NCBI GenBank assembly: GCA_965276665.1
Contig: OZ255620.1
Span: 558,001-622,000, forward strand
Origin: CAWGJC01 sp965276665
GTDB taxonomy: Bacteria; Pseudomonadota; Alphaproteobacteria; Acetobacterales; Acetobacteraceae
Length of the DNA: 64,000 bases
Direction: 5' to 3'
Made by a program: the position numbers and the translations under genes. Below are positions 52,401 to 61,016 of the stretch, one piece after another; the first letter of the stretch is position 1; each line of letters starts with the position of its first letter. The notes below the pieces were generated by a model that ran no database searches, was not told where the DNA came from, and saw nothing but the letters and a program-made list of their open reading frames with translations.

Positions 52401-52834
52401 CCCGCCTCATCGCCAGCGGTTGCGGCGTGGGGTGGGTGCCGTGGGCGCCGGGGACGGTCGGGTCTTTGGTGGCGGCTTTGCTGGGGTTGGCGTTAGGCGG
52501 CTCGCTTTGGCTCGCGGCTGTTCTGGCGTGTGCTGCCGGCGTGTGGGCGATCGGCCGGCTGGGCGAGGCCGGGTCAGACCCGGGATGGGTGGTGATCGAC
52601 GAGTTTGCCGGCATGTGGGTGGCGATGCTGGGGCTCGGGCGCATCGGCTGGATCGGGGCTGGCGTGGCGTTTCTGCTGTTCCGGCTGTTCGATATCTGGA
52701 AACCGGGTCCGGTCGGCTGGGCGGATCGGCGTGAGGGGGCGGTGTGGGTGATGGCGGATGATTTGATCGCCGGCGTGTTGGTGGCGGTGATCCTGCTGAT
52801 TGTGCGGCGGGTCGTTCCGGGATGGCTGGCGTGA
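52316..52834 (+). CDS. pgpA: Phosphatidylglycerophosphatase A
   Basis: 172 residues if started at ATG 52316. The recognisable PgpA part begins about 52403 with RLIASGCGVGWVPWAPGTVGSL and continues with VIDEFAGMWVAM and FRLFDIWKPGPVGWADRR, with several membrane helices. It dephosphorylates phosphatidylglycerol phosphate in the inner membrane. The first 29 residues (DSKGSAFGVGSGGRAPW...) are translated from repeat copy E; no ATG or GTG exists between the repeat and the conserved core except GTG 52427, which would lose conserved residues. The native start was probably replaced when the repeat inserted. Confidence 0.8.
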   Translation: MDSKGSAFGVGSGGRAPWRGAGRSPALLPRLIASGCGVGWVPWAPGTVGSLVAALLGLALGGSLWLAAVLACAAGVWAIGRLGEAGSDPGWVVIDEFAGMWVAMLGLGRIGWIGAGVAFLLFRLFDIWKPGPVGWADRREGAVWVMADDLIAGVLVAVILLIVRRVVPGWLA

Positions 52835-53331
52835 GCGGCGAGGTGGCGGCGAGCGCGGCCGAGACGCTGGCGGCGTGCCGGGCGGCAGGGGTGATGCTGG
52901 CAACGGCGGAGAGCTGTACGGGCGGGTTGATCGCCGCGGCGCTGACCGCGATCGCCGGCTCGTCCGATGTGGTGGATGCGGGGTTCGTCACCTATTCGAA
53001 CGAGGCCAAGACCGCGATGCTGGGCGTGCCGGAGGCGCTGCTCGCCGCGCATGGCGCGGTCAGCGGGCAGGTGGCGGTCGCAATGGCGATGGGTGCGGTG
53101 CGCGGCTCACGCGCGGCGGTCGCGGTGTCGGTCACCGGCATCGCCGGGCCGGGCGGCGGCTCGGCCGGGAAGCCGGTCGGCACGGTCTGGTTCGCCGCCC
53201 ATCGGCGCGGCGGCGACACGCTCGCCGAGCACCATCTTTTCCCGGGCGACCGCGATGCGGTACGCCGGGCAAGCGTGCTCGCCGGGCTGGCGCTGCTCCG
53301 CCGGCTGATCAGTGAGTCTGGCCCTCGCTGA
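52822..53331 (+). CDS. pncC: Nicotinamide-nucleotide amidohydrolase (CinA C-terminal domain)
   Basis: 169 residues. LATAESCTGGLIAAALT (about 26-42, catalytic Ser), FVTYSNEAKTAML and GIAGPGGGSAGKPVGTVWF are diagnostic. It deamidates nicotinamide mononucleotide in NAD recycling. The stand-alone CinA_C form lacks the N-terminal MoaB-like domain. It overlaps the pgpA end (GTG 52831 is an alternative start) and the convergent pcp gene by 23 bases. Confidence 0.92.
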   Translation: MAGVSGEVAASAAETLAACRAAGVMLATAESCTGGLIAAALTAIAGSSDVVDAGFVTYSNEAKTAMLGVPEALLAAHGAVSGQVAVAMAMGAVRGSRAAVAVSVTGIAGPGGGSAGKPVGTVWFAAHRRGGDTLAEHHLFPGDRDAVRRASVLAGLALLRRLISESGPR

Positions 53332-53956
53332 CGCGCACATCCGCCTCGACATCGCGCACCGTCGCGATCGCGATCTTCAGCCCGGCCACGATGGTGTCGA
53401 GCGCCATGCTGGCCTGGCCCGGATGGCGCGCCGCCTGCTCGGGCAGCGAGGGCACGTGGATGAAACCCGCGCGCATGTCCGGATACTCGGTCGCCGCGAG
53501 ATGGCGCAGCGCGTAGAAGACGTGGTTGCAGAGAAACGTGCCGGCCGTCTGCGACACATGGGCGGGCACGCCGGCGGCGCGCATGTTCTGCACCATCGCC
53601 TTGATCGGCAGGGTGGAGAAATACGCGTCCGGCCCGTCCGCCGCCACCGGCACGTCCACCAGCCGCGCGCCCTCATTGTCGGGGATGCGGAAATCATCGA
53701 CGTTGATCGCGATGCGCTCGACCGACATCTCGGCGCGTCCGCCCGCCTGCCCGACGGCGATCACCACATCTGGGCGGTGCTCGGCCACCACGTCGCGCAG
53801 CGCGCCCATGATCCGTCGCGCCGCAACCGGCAGCGGCGCCACCGCGATGCGCACGCCGTCGGCGCGGTGCGAGGCGAGCGCGCGGATTGCCTCGAGGGAA
53901 GGATTGACGCTGTCGCCGCCGAACGGCTCGAAGCCGGTAACCAGGATCTTTCGCAT
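53309..53956 (-). CDS. pcp: Pyrrolidone-carboxylate peptidase
   Basis: 215 residues from ATG 53956. C15 peptidase motifs: VTGFEPFGGDSVNPS at the N-terminus, SVERIAINVDD (catalytic Glu), GTFLCNHVFYALRH (catalytic Cys about 141) and GFIHVPSLP (catalytic His about 166). It removes N-terminal pyroglutamate from peptides in the cytosol. It is divergent from the DUF969/DUF979 membrane pair, a neighbourhood seen elsewhere for this enzyme. Confidence 0.95.
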   Translation of the reverse strand: MRKILVTGFEPFGGDSVNPSLEAIRALASHRADGVRIAVAPLPVAARRIMGALRDVVAEHRPDVVIAVGQAGGRAEMSVERIAINVDDFRIPDNEGARLVDVPVAADGPDAYFSTLPIKAMVQNMRAAGVPAHVSQTAGTFLCNHVFYALRHLAATEYPDMRAGFIHVPSLPEQAARHPGQASMALDTIVAGLKIAIATVRDVEADVRVSEGQTH

Positions 53957-54076
53957 GCCCGAGCATAACCCGCAGTTTTCCGCCCTGTCGCGCAAATCCT
54001 TGCAACTTGCCGTTCCGGCGGCGGCCGCTCTCGCGCATTGTCGGCGCGGTTCACCCTTCTCCGGGAGTTTCCCCGC

Positions 54077-54787
54077 ATGACCCTGATCGGCGTTCTCATC
54101 GTGATCCTGGGCTTCGCGCTCCGGTTCAATCCGGTGCTGGTGGTGACGGTCGCCGGCATCGTCACCGGTCTCGTCGGCCATCTGCCCCTGGTGCGCATCA
54201 TCACCATCTTCGGCGACGCCTTCGCCAAGAACCGCTTCATGTCGCTGTTCGTGCTGACCTTGCCGGTGATCGGCCTGCTCGAGAGCCACGGATTGCGCGA
54301 GCAGGCGCAGCGGCTGATCCGCCGCGTGCGCGCGGCGAGCGCGGGGCGGCTGATCATCCTCTACATGCTGGTGCGGGAGGTGACATCGGCGCTCGGGCTG
54401 ACCAGCCTCGGCGGACCGGCGCAAATGGTGCGCCCGCTGGTCGCGCCGATGGCGGAAGGGGCAGCCGCGGCGCAGCACGGCCGGCTTACCGAAGCGACGC
54501 GGTTCCGCATCCGCGCCTGGGCCGCGTCGGCCGACAATGTGGGGCTGTTCTTCGGCGAGGATCTGTTCATCGCGATCGGCGCGATCCTGCTGATGAAAGG
54601 ATTTTTCGCCACCTACAACATCCAGCTCGAGCCGTTGGAGATCGCGGTCTGGGGTGTCCCGACCGCGGTCGCGGTGTTCGTCATCCACGCGGTGCGGCTC
54701 GCGATGCTCGACCGCCGGATCGCGGCGGAAGCGCGCGAGCGGCTGCCGGAAACCGGCGCCGACGTCGCGACGGGAGCCGCCGAATGA
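54077..54787 (+). CDS. DUF969 family membrane protein
   Basis: 236 residues with about six to seven hydrophobic segments. Conserved features such as FGDAFAKNRFMSLFVLTLPVIG, ALGLTSLGGPAQMVRPL and DNVGLFFGEDLFIAIGAI match DUF969, a membrane family almost always encoded with DUF979. ATG 54077 was chosen as the first start after the divergent pcp. Together they look like two halves of a transporter of the ion-transporter type; pcp beside it suggests pyroglutamate or pyroglutamyl peptides as substrate, which is inference. Confidence 0.85.
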   Translation: MTLIGVLIVILGFALRFNPVLVVTVAGIVTGLVGHLPLVRIITIFGDAFAKNRFMSLFVLTLPVIGLLESHGLREQAQRLIRRVRAASAGRLIILYMLVREVTSALGLTSLGGPAQMVRPLVAPMAEGAAAAQHGRLTEATRFRIRAWAASADNVGLFFGEDLFIAIGAILLMKGFFATYNIQLEPLEIAVWGVPTAVAVFVIHAVRLAMLDRRIAAEARERLPETGADVATGAAE

Positions 54788-55731
54788 TCACGCTCGATCA
54801 CGTCTATGTGCTGGCCGGGCTGATCCTTGCCTGGGTGGCGTTCCTCACCTTGCGCGACGCGACCAATCCGCGCCGCCTCACCACCGGGCTGTTCTGGGCG
54901 ATCTACGCCGCCGCCTTCCTGTTCGGCAGCGTCATTCCGGCGTTCTGGAACGGCCTTCTCGGCATCGCGCTCGCGGTGGTAGTGGGATTGGGCGGCGTGC
55001 GCGTCGGCCGGCCTGTCGAGGCGACGCCCGAGGAGCGCAGCCTGCGCGCCGCGCGCCTCGGCAACCGGCTGATGATCCCGGCGCTGACGCTGCCCGCCGT
55101 TACGCTCGCCTGCGCGATCGGCGGCAAATACGCGAGCATCGGCGGCCACAGGCTGCTGGAACCGGCGAACGTGACCCTGGTGAGCCTCGGGATCGGCGCG
55201 GTGGCGGCGCTGATCGTCGCCCTCGCCCTCACCCGGGATACGCTCGGCCATGCGCTCTCCGAGGCGCGGCGGCTTACCGAGAGCATCGGCTGGGCGGCGG
55301 TGCTGCCGCAATTGCTGGCGACGCTCGGCGCCTTGTTCGCGGCCGCCGGCGTCGGCGACGTGATCTCGCACGGCGTCACCGCGGTGATCCCGGCAGGCAG
55401 CCATTTCTGGGTGGTCGTCGCCTACGCGGTCGGCATGGCGCTGTTCACCATGATCATGGGCAATGCCTTCGCCGCGTTTCCGGTGCTGACGGCCGGCATC
55501 GGCATTCCGCTGATCGCGCACCAGGGCGGCAACCCGGCGGCGCTTGCCGCGATCGGCATGTTCTCGGGCTATTGCGGGACGCTGATGACGCCGATGGCGG
55601 CGAATTTCAACATCGTCCCGGCCGCGCTGCTCGAGCTGCCGGACAAATACGCGGTGATCAAGGTGCAGTGGCCGACGGCGGTGATCCTGCTCGGGGTGAA
55701 TGTCGGCCTGATGTATTTCCTGGTCTTCTAA
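54784..55731 (+). CDS. DUF979 family membrane protein
   Basis: 315 residues with about nine hydrophobic segments, starting with ATGA overlap on the DUF969 stop. It contains MIMGNAFAAFPVLTAGIG and YCGTLMTPMAANFNIVPAALLEL, conserved DUF979 stretches likely to form the substrate path. The obligate pairing and coupling with DUF969 suggest a heteromeric inner-membrane transporter. Function is not experimentally known to me. Repeat copy F follows. Confidence 0.85.
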   Translation: MITLDHVYVLAGLILAWVAFLTLRDATNPRRLTTGLFWAIYAAAFLFGSVIPAFWNGLLGIALAVVVGLGGVRVGRPVEATPEERSLRAARLGNRLMIPALTLPAVTLACAIGGKYASIGGHRLLEPANVTLVSLGIGAVAALIVALALTRDTLGHALSEARRLTESIGWAAVLPQLLATLGALFAAAGVGDVISHGVTAVIPAGSHFWVVVAYAVGMALFTMIMGNAFAAFPVLTAGIGIPLIAHQGGNPAALAAIGMFSGYCGTLMTPMAANFNIVPAALLELPDKYAVIKVQWPTAVILLGVNVGLMYFLVF

Positions 55732-55752
55732 CCCGCATCAACCGGGCGTAAG

Positions 55753-55826
55753 CCGCTGCGCGAAGCGCCATTCGGGTTCCAAGGGCGACTGCCCTTGGCG
55801 GGGTCCAGGGGCAGCGCCCCTGGCCT
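55753..55826. repeat. Intergenic hairpin repeat, copy F
   Basis: GCTGCGCGAAGCGC followed by CCAAGGGC/GCCCTTGG (55779-55797) and CCAGGGGC/GCCCCTGG (55805-55823), 22 bases after the DUF979 stop. This corresponds to the right-hand module of copy A and marks the junction with the decayed IS region. Confidence 0.85.
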
Positions 55827-55865
55827 TGTTTTTGCTGTCACCGATCGGCCGGGGCTCGCCGGACG

Positions 55866-56463
55866 GAGGATCGGCGGGTGATCGGTGGCATCGTGCCCAT
55901 GGTGCGCAACGGCGGCCGCTGGCAGGACTGCCCGTCTTGCTATGGGCCGCCAACCACGATCTACCATCGCTGGTCGGCACGCGGCGTCTGGCAAGGGATG
56001 CTGGCCGCCTTGGTGGAGGCGAGACGCCCGGCGGCCGACACCTGATCGACAGCACGACGGCCAAGGCACACCGCTCCGCCGCGGGCGGAAAAGGGGGCCG
56101 ACGCCCAGGCCATAGGACGCTCGCGTGGTGGGCGTGGCGCCAAGAGCCTTCTGCCTGGCCGACACGGCCTACCACAGCGATCGCCTGCGCGGCTTTATGC
56201 GAGCCCGGGGCACGGACCCCGTGATCCCCAACGAACCGGCCCGCAAGCGTGTCCACCCGTTCGATCCGATCCGCGACAAACAGCGCAACCCGATCGAACA
56301 AACCGTTGGACGCCTGAAAGACTGGAGGCGCATCCACACTCGCTACGACAAGCTCCCCCGCAACTTCGCTTCAGCCGTCGCGATCGCTGCAATCCTTCAG
56401 GGATGGTGCCGATCAGTCCGGAGCCTGGGCTCGGGACCCTTTATCCGGCTTGGCGAGGCATGA
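55866..56463 (+). pseudogene. IS5-type transposase remnant 1
   Basis: Fragments in three frames assemble into an IS5-type DDE transposase: DRRVIGGIVPMVRNGGRWQD and CYGPPTTIYHRWSARGVW; then HLIDSTTAKAHRSAAGGKGG (first Asp); then FCLADTAYHSDRLRGF, NPIEQTVGRLKDWRRIHTRY (last Glu). At least two frameshifts and a missing 5' end make it non-functional. No matching terminal inverted repeats were identified. It sits against repeat copy F. Confidence 0.8.
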
Positions 56464-56487
56464 TTCTGAGCGGGTCGGAGGTGCCCG

Positions 56488-57244
56488 ATGCCAAACCTGC
56501 TCCTGCTGTCCCGCGCTCAGATGCGCCGGATCGAGCCGTTCTTTCCGCGCTCACGCGGCCTGCCGCGGGTCGATGACCGGCGAGTGATCAGCGGGATCGT
56601 CTCCGTGATCCGCACCGGCCTGATGGGGAAAGACGCGCCCGCGGCTACGGCCCGCACAAGACGCTCAACAACCGGTTCGTCCGCTGGAGCCGCCTCGGAG
56701 TGTTCGCTCGCATCTTCGCGGCCCTCGCCTCGGAGGCAGCCTCGCCGGAGCGGCTGATGATCGACGCGACGCACCGCAAGGCGCACCGCACGGCGGCCAG
56801 CCTGCTGCAAACGGGGCTGCTCCTCGCTGCATCGGACGCACCAAGGACGGCCTGAACTCAAAGCTGCACGCCGTCTGCGACGGGCACGGCCGTCCGGTCG
56901 TGCTGCTGCTCACCGAAGGGCAGATGAGCGGCCATAGGGGCGCCCCCTTGATCCTGCCCGCGCTGCCGTCCGCTCGCGAAATGCTCGCCGATCGCGGCTA
57001 TGACAGCAGCCAGTTCCGCGCCGAGTTGCTCCAGCGCGGCATCACCCCGTGCATCCCTTCGACACGCAGCCGCAAGACCGCGCTGTCCTACGACAAAACG
57101 CTCTACCGCCAGCGCCACCGCATCGAAAACATGTTCGGCCGCCTCAAGGACCGGCGGCGGATCGCAACCCGCTATCACCGGCGCGCGCACACCTTCTTCT
57201 GAGCCATCCGCCTCCCAGTTACCGCCACATTTCAGCTCGCGTAG
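56488..57244 (+). pseudogene. IS5-type transposase remnant 2
   Basis: A second, distinct IS5-family transposase begins MPNLLLLSRAQMRRIEPFF with VDDRRVISGIV, shifts frame near 56630, continues RGYGPHKTLNNRFVRW and MIDATHRKAHRTAAS, shifts again near 56840 into KLHAVCDGHGRPV, and ends ADRGYDSSQFRAEL, IENMFGRLKDRRRIATRY. A TGA at 57200 interrupts a frame that then runs to TAG 57244. It follows remnant 1 by 24 bases on the same strand, so one IS may have inserted in or next to the other. Confidence 0.8.
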
Positions 57245-57438
57245 CGAGGCCGGAGCCTAGGCCGCGGCCCAGCTTTTCTCTCGCGGCGCCAGCTCCCAGC
57301 GCAGGCGGGAGAGCAGCACCCGAGCAGGGCCGAGACGGCGGCAAAACCTGCCATGACGACGCGCTACCACGCCTACGCCGCCGCAAACTCCTTGCAGGAC
57401 AGCGCCTCGATCGCGCGCCTCTACGAGAGATCGCGGCG

Positions 57439-57588
57439 ATGAGCGTCGATGCGCTGTCATCCCGTCTGCACGCGCTGCTCGGACCGGCCGGGCTGGTCGG
57501 GGGACGCCACGCCGTCAACCGATGGGCGCGAAGTCATTCTCGGCCTGGAGCGGCTCGACCGCATCCGTGCGATCGATCCGTTTAGTTT
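57439..57588 (+). pseudogene. Remnant of an FAD-linked oxidase (glycolate/lactate dehydrogenase type)
   Basis: ATG 57439 opens SVDALSSRLHALLGPAGLVGG, then a frameshift leads into DGREVILGLERLDRIRAIDP. This is the N-terminal start of FAD_binding_4 oxidases (…EVVLxLERLNRIRAIDP…). Sequence similarity stops at about 57588. The flanks 57245-57438 and 57589-57751 hold no recognisable gene; the latter includes a run of ten C (57700-57709). Confidence 0.45.
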
Positions 57589-57751
57589 TAGCGGCCGCGG
57601 ATCGACTCTACCGCTTCCACGGGTAACTCAATATGTCGCGCAACGCTTGGCGCGCAGCCTGCACAGACGCTGCGACGACCCGCCGCAAAACCGGCTTGCC
57701 CCCCCCCCCGCATTCCATGGATCGCTCGGGGCGCCGTGCAGGGAGGGTTGG

Positions 57752-58170
57752 ATGTCACGCGAACATTTTCTGGCGTTTGTGGCCGCGTCCAAAATTCTGC
57801 TCGCCATCCCGGGGCCGACAGTGCTCACAGTGCTCCTGGTAATCTCCTATGCGCTCGGCCATGGGCGGAAATCCGCTGCCGCGGTTGTGGCGGGCGTGGC
57901 GCTCGGCGACCTGACCGCGATGACGGCGTCCATGCTCGGCCTCGGGGCGTCGTCGCGACATCGGCGGTGATCTTCACGATCCTTCACTGGGTCGGCGGCG
58001 CGTATCTCGTTTATCTCGGCGTCAAACTATGGCGTGCTCCCGTCCAGGCCGCCAATGTCGATGCTGTCCCGCAGGCCAATGGGCTTCGGATGGTCTGCCA
58101 TTCCTACGCGGTGACGGCGCTCCTCCTACGCGGTGACGGCGCTCCGCTGCAAGATTGCTGCTGGTCTTGA
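57752..58170 (+). pseudogene. LysE/RhtB-type amino-acid exporter remnant
   Basis: Frame 1 gives SREHFLAFVAASKILLAIPGP then SYALGHGRKSAAAVVAGVALGD, the LysE opening with its PGPTVL motif. After a frameshift near 57945, ILHWVGGAYLVYLGVKLWR and HSYAVTAL follow. A 22-base tandem duplication at 58102 then breaks the frame again and the last helices are lost. It originally encoded an inner-membrane exporter of about 205 residues. Nothing identifiable lies in 58171-58360. Confidence 0.7.
58102..58145. repeat. 22-bp tandem duplication
   Basis: TCCTACGCGGTGACGGCGCTCC occurs twice without spacer (58102-58123, 58124-58145). Since 22 is not a multiple of three it shifts the LysE reading frame; replication slippage is the simplest cause. 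Confidence 0.9.
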
Positions 58171-58360
58171 TATGGCATGTCGCCCGGCACGTCTTTCGAT
58201 CGGCGGGGAAAGCCGCCGCCATGTGAAGCTGAGGGAATGGATGTCCGTCGGAGTGTCTCAGAGCGATGAGGACCGAGTTCCGGGATGGACGCCTGTCTCT
58301 TCATCGCAGCCCGGAAGGGCGCGATCCGCTGCTGAGGTGGCCCGCAACACGCGCAGCGCC

Positions 58361-58783
58361 TCAATCCTCCCGCAACCCGCCGCGGTCGCGCTTGATCGCG
58401 GAGCGGTGAGCCTTTTCGCCCAGCCGCCGCTCCTGCGACCCGCGCGTGGGTCGCGTCGGCCGGCGGGGGACCGGCCGATCCGCCGCTTCCCGGATCAGCG
58501 CGACCAGCCGTTCCACCGCATCGGCCCGGTTGCGGTCCTGCGATCGGAAGCGGCGGGCGGTGATGACGACGACGCCGTCACGGGTAAGCCGCGCGCCGGC
58601 GAGGGCTTGCAGGCGGTGCTTCACGTCGCCGGGGAGCGATGGTGAAAGCCTCGTGTCGAAACGCAGCTGCGCGGCGGTCGCGACCTTGTTGACGTTCTGC
58701 CCGCCCGGCCCGGAGCCCAGGATGAACGTGATCTCGAGCTCCCGGCTGTCGATCGAGAGACTCGGGGTGATCGGGATCTGCAT
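58361..58783 (-). CDS. arfB: Alternative ribosome-rescue factor ArfB
   Basis: 140 residues from ATG 58783. The peptidyl-tRNA hydrolase GGQ motif is GSGPGGQNVNK (about 24-34), and the C-terminal third is strongly basic (RRPTRPTRGSQERRLGEKAHRSAIKRDRGG), the tail that enters the mRNA channel. It frees stalled ribosomes independently of tmRNA, complementing smpB found at 48745. It is intact although surrounded by pseudogenes. Confidence 0.92.
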   Translation of the reverse strand: MQIPITPSLSIDSRELEITFILGSGPGGQNVNKVATAAQLRFDTRLSPSLPGDVKHRLQALAGARLTRDGVVVITARRFRSQDRNRADAVERLVALIREAADRPVPRRPTRPTRGSQERRLGEKAHRSAIKRDRGGLRED

Positions 58784-59032
58784 GGCGGAACTGTAGCGCA
58801 GCAGCCTTGTGCGATGCAGCGGAAGAGGGCGCGCCCGGTATCGTAAGGTGCGGTAAAAAATGCGCGTGCATTCCGATATCAAATGCTCTAAAGAAGCGTT
58901 CACGGTTGAGCTTCTCGGCCCGGGCAAGTTGTTATCTCCGCTCCGCATCCGCGTCGCGCCGGTCTTCTCCTCCCGATCGAAAAGTAGTGTTCCGCAACGG
59001 GCGGAATTTTGGCCGGGAATTGGAGAAAGACG

Positions 59033-59239
59033 ATGACTACAGGTACTGTGAAGTGGTTCAACGCGCAGAAGGGCTACGGCTTCATTCAGCCGAGCGATGG
59101 CGCGAGCGACGTTTTCGTGCATATTTCGGCGGTCGAGCGCGCCGGGCTTACCGGCCTGAACGAAGGCCAGAAGCTCACCTTCGATCTTGAGCGCGGCCAG
59201 CAGGGCAAGACCTCCGCCGTCAATCTGCAGGCGGCATGA
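59033..59239 (+). CDS. cspA: Cold-shock protein (CspA family)
   Basis: 68 residues from ATG 59033, with GGAGAAAG upstream. GTVKWFNAQKGYGFIQP contains RNP1 (KGYGFI) and DVFVHIS is RNP2; length is canonical. It is a single OB-fold RNA/DNA chaperone. The region 58784-59032 upstream (about 250 bases, no gene) is a candidate long structured 5' UTR, common for cold-shock mRNAs. A GAAA-loop hairpin follows the stop. Confidence 0.95.
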   Translation: MTTGTVKWFNAQKGYGFIQPSDGASDVFVHISAVERAGLTGLNEGQKLTFDLERGQQGKTSAVNLQAA

Positions 59240-59248
59240 TGCGGATGG

Positions 59249-59266
59249 GCGGCGCGAAAGCGCCGC
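59249..59266 (+). terminator. Hairpin after the cold-shock gene
   Basis: GCGGCGC-GAAA-GCGCCGC, a perfect 7-bp stem with a GAAA tetraloop, 9 bases after the stop, followed by CTCTC rather than a T-run. Confidence 0.45.
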
Positions 59267-59344
59267 TCTCACGCGTCGCGCGGCTGCGCTTTCTTAACCG
59301 TGCCGGCGCCTGAGCGCCGCCCATTTTCTGGGAGCGAGACATTG

Positions 59345-59539
59345 ATGCTCAAGCACAAATTCGCCGCGGGCGACGTCGTGTCCGTGCTGCATCAGCAAGT
59401 CACCAGGAACATCCCCCAGGGACCTTATAAGATTGTCCGCGTGCTGCCGGTGAATGGGCTCGATCTCGAATACCGCGCTAAAAGCACGGTTGATGGTCAT
59501 GAGCGCGTGCTCAATGACGGGCAGATCGGCGCGGGCTGA
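59345..59539 (+). CDS. Small SH3-like hypothetical protein
   Basis: 64 residues from ATG 59345, preceded by GGGAGCGAG. FAAGDVVSVLHQQ...GPYKIVRVLPVNGLDLEYRAKS and DGHERVL resemble a small beta-barrel family found in Alphaproteobacteria. No signal peptide. Function is unknown. It lies 105 bases after the cold-shock gene on the same strand. Confidence 0.65.
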   Translation: MLKHKFAAGDVVSVLHQQVTRNIPQGPYKIVRVLPVNGLDLEYRAKSTVDGHERVLNDGQIGAG

Positions 59540-59697
59540 TTTGCCGACGCCGAATTGACGATATCTCGGTGAACGCCGCCCGGCCGGGCGTGCGCCGGAC
59601 GCGACTTTGCATTAGGGCGAGCGTATGGTTCGGCCGTTTTCGGCTTGAGGGATCTCGCGATCGGTGCTTGCCACCGCCCGGCAATTGAGCGACCCGC

Positions 59698-60379
59698 GTC
59701 TCGCGCGCTGCCGCATCGGTCACCTATGACGCGCGCGGCCATGGCGCGTCCGGCAAGCCGCTCGATCCAGTATTCTATCAGGACCCGGTCCGCTGGGCGG
59801 ACGAGGTGAAGTCGGTGATCGACGCGACCGATCTGCGCCGGTCCGTGGTGCTGGGGTGGTCGATGGGCGGCCGCATCCTGAGCCGGTATTTGATAGTCAA
59901 GGGAGATGCCGCGCTGAGCGGCGTGCATTCGTCTCCAGCCGCCCATCGGCGATCCGGCCTTCTCCGCGCCTGGCATGCGCCTGTTGCCGCAGCCGCGCGA
60001 ATTCGACGTCGGCAGTCTGATCCGGCCGAGCGCAGCCTTCCGCCTTTGCTTCGAGCAGCAGCCGGACGAGGCGGAGTTCCCGCTGATGCGCGCCTACAAC
60101 ATGCTGGTCCCGCCGGAGGCGCGCGCGGTGATCCGGGCGCTGCCGCCCGAGATCGCGGAGACGGAGGCGGGATTGCGGCGCATGCGCGTGCCGGTGCTGA
60201 TCATGCATGGCAGGCGCGACGCGGTCGTGCTGCCGGCCAGCGCGGAGCACACGGCAAGCCTGATCGGCCATGCCCAACTGTTCTGGTACGAGGCATGCGG
60301 CCATTCGCCGTTCTTCGAGGATGCGTCCCGGTTCAATCAGGAGTTGGCGGCGTTCACCGAATCAGTCTGGAATCCGTGA
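59698..60379 (+). pseudogene. Alpha/beta hydrolase remnant
   Basis: The frame from about 59698 gives SVTYDARGHGASGKPLDPVF and SVVLGWSMGGRILSRYL (nucleophile Ser in GWSMGG). A frameshift near 59925 moves the rest to another frame, which reads AFSAPGMRLLPQPREFD, VLIMHGRRDAVVLP (Asp), and EACGHSPFFEDASRFN (His). All three catalytic residues survive, but the first ~50 codons are missing and the frame is broken. The 158 bases between 59540 and 59697 hold no gene. Confidence 0.75.
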
Positions 60380-60406
60380 CCCCGGTGTTCGCGATAGATC
60401 GGGCAC

Positions 60407-61006
60407 TCACGAGAGATAGGGCGTCAGGCGCGCGGCGAGCTCGTCCGGCGTCTCCTTGACCGAAAGCGGCGCCAGCGTGCGGCCGTCCGGACCGACGAGG
60501 AAAAGAACGGCGGTGTGATCAATGGTCGGGTCGGCGCCGGCGCGATGCACGCGGCTCTCCACGCGATATTCCTGCTGCACATGCCGGATTTCGGACTCTG
60601 TGCCGGTCAATCCGATCAGGCCGCCGCCGAAGGCGCCGACATAGCGTCCGACCACCGCCGGCGTGTCGCGTGCCGGATCGACGCTGATGAACAGCGGTTG
60701 CAGCCGCGCTGCCTTCGGGCCGAGCTGATGCATCGCCGCGCCCACCGCATCGAGCGTGGCGGGGCAGATATCCGGGCATTGGGTATAGCCGAAATAGATC
60801 AGCAGAAACCGGCCTCGGAAGTCGCGGTCGGTGACCGAGTGTCCGTCGGCGCGCGTCAGATTCCATGCGCCGCCGAGCACCGCCGGGCGCGGCGGCGCGG
60901 TGCCGCCCAGCAGCCAGAGATAACCCCCCGCGAGCAGCAGCAGCCCCGCCACGCCGGCGAGCAGGATTGTCAGGCCGCCGGTTCTTGTCTCGCTAGTCTT
61001 CGACAC
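60407..61006 (-). CDS. SCO1/SenC family copper chaperone (second copy)
   Basis: 199 residues. One N-terminal membrane helix (about 12-34), then a thioredoxin fold with copper site CPDICP (about 79-84) and His in DHTAVLFLVG. It differs clearly from the copy at 31731 (for example shorter N-terminus). It lies 10 bases downstream of the CopD/cytochrome fusion, so here its role probably concerns copper handling with CopC and CopD, possibly in oxidase assembly. Confidence 0.92.
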   Translation of the reverse strand: MSKTSETRTGGLTILLAGVAGLLLLAGGYLWLLGGTAPPRPAVLGGAWNLTRADGHSVTDRDFRGRFLLIYFGYTQCPDICPATLDAVGAAMHQLGPKAARLQPLFISVDPARDTPAVVGRYVGAFGGGLIGLTGTESEIRHVQQEYRVESRVHRAGADPTIDHTAVLFLVGPDGRTLAPLSVKETPDELAARLTPYLS

Positions 61007-61016
61007 TCAGCCGGTC

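Noticed and set aside
57700..57709. Run of ten C as functional phase-variation tract
   Set aside because: It lies between pseudogene remnants and is not in any intact reading frame.
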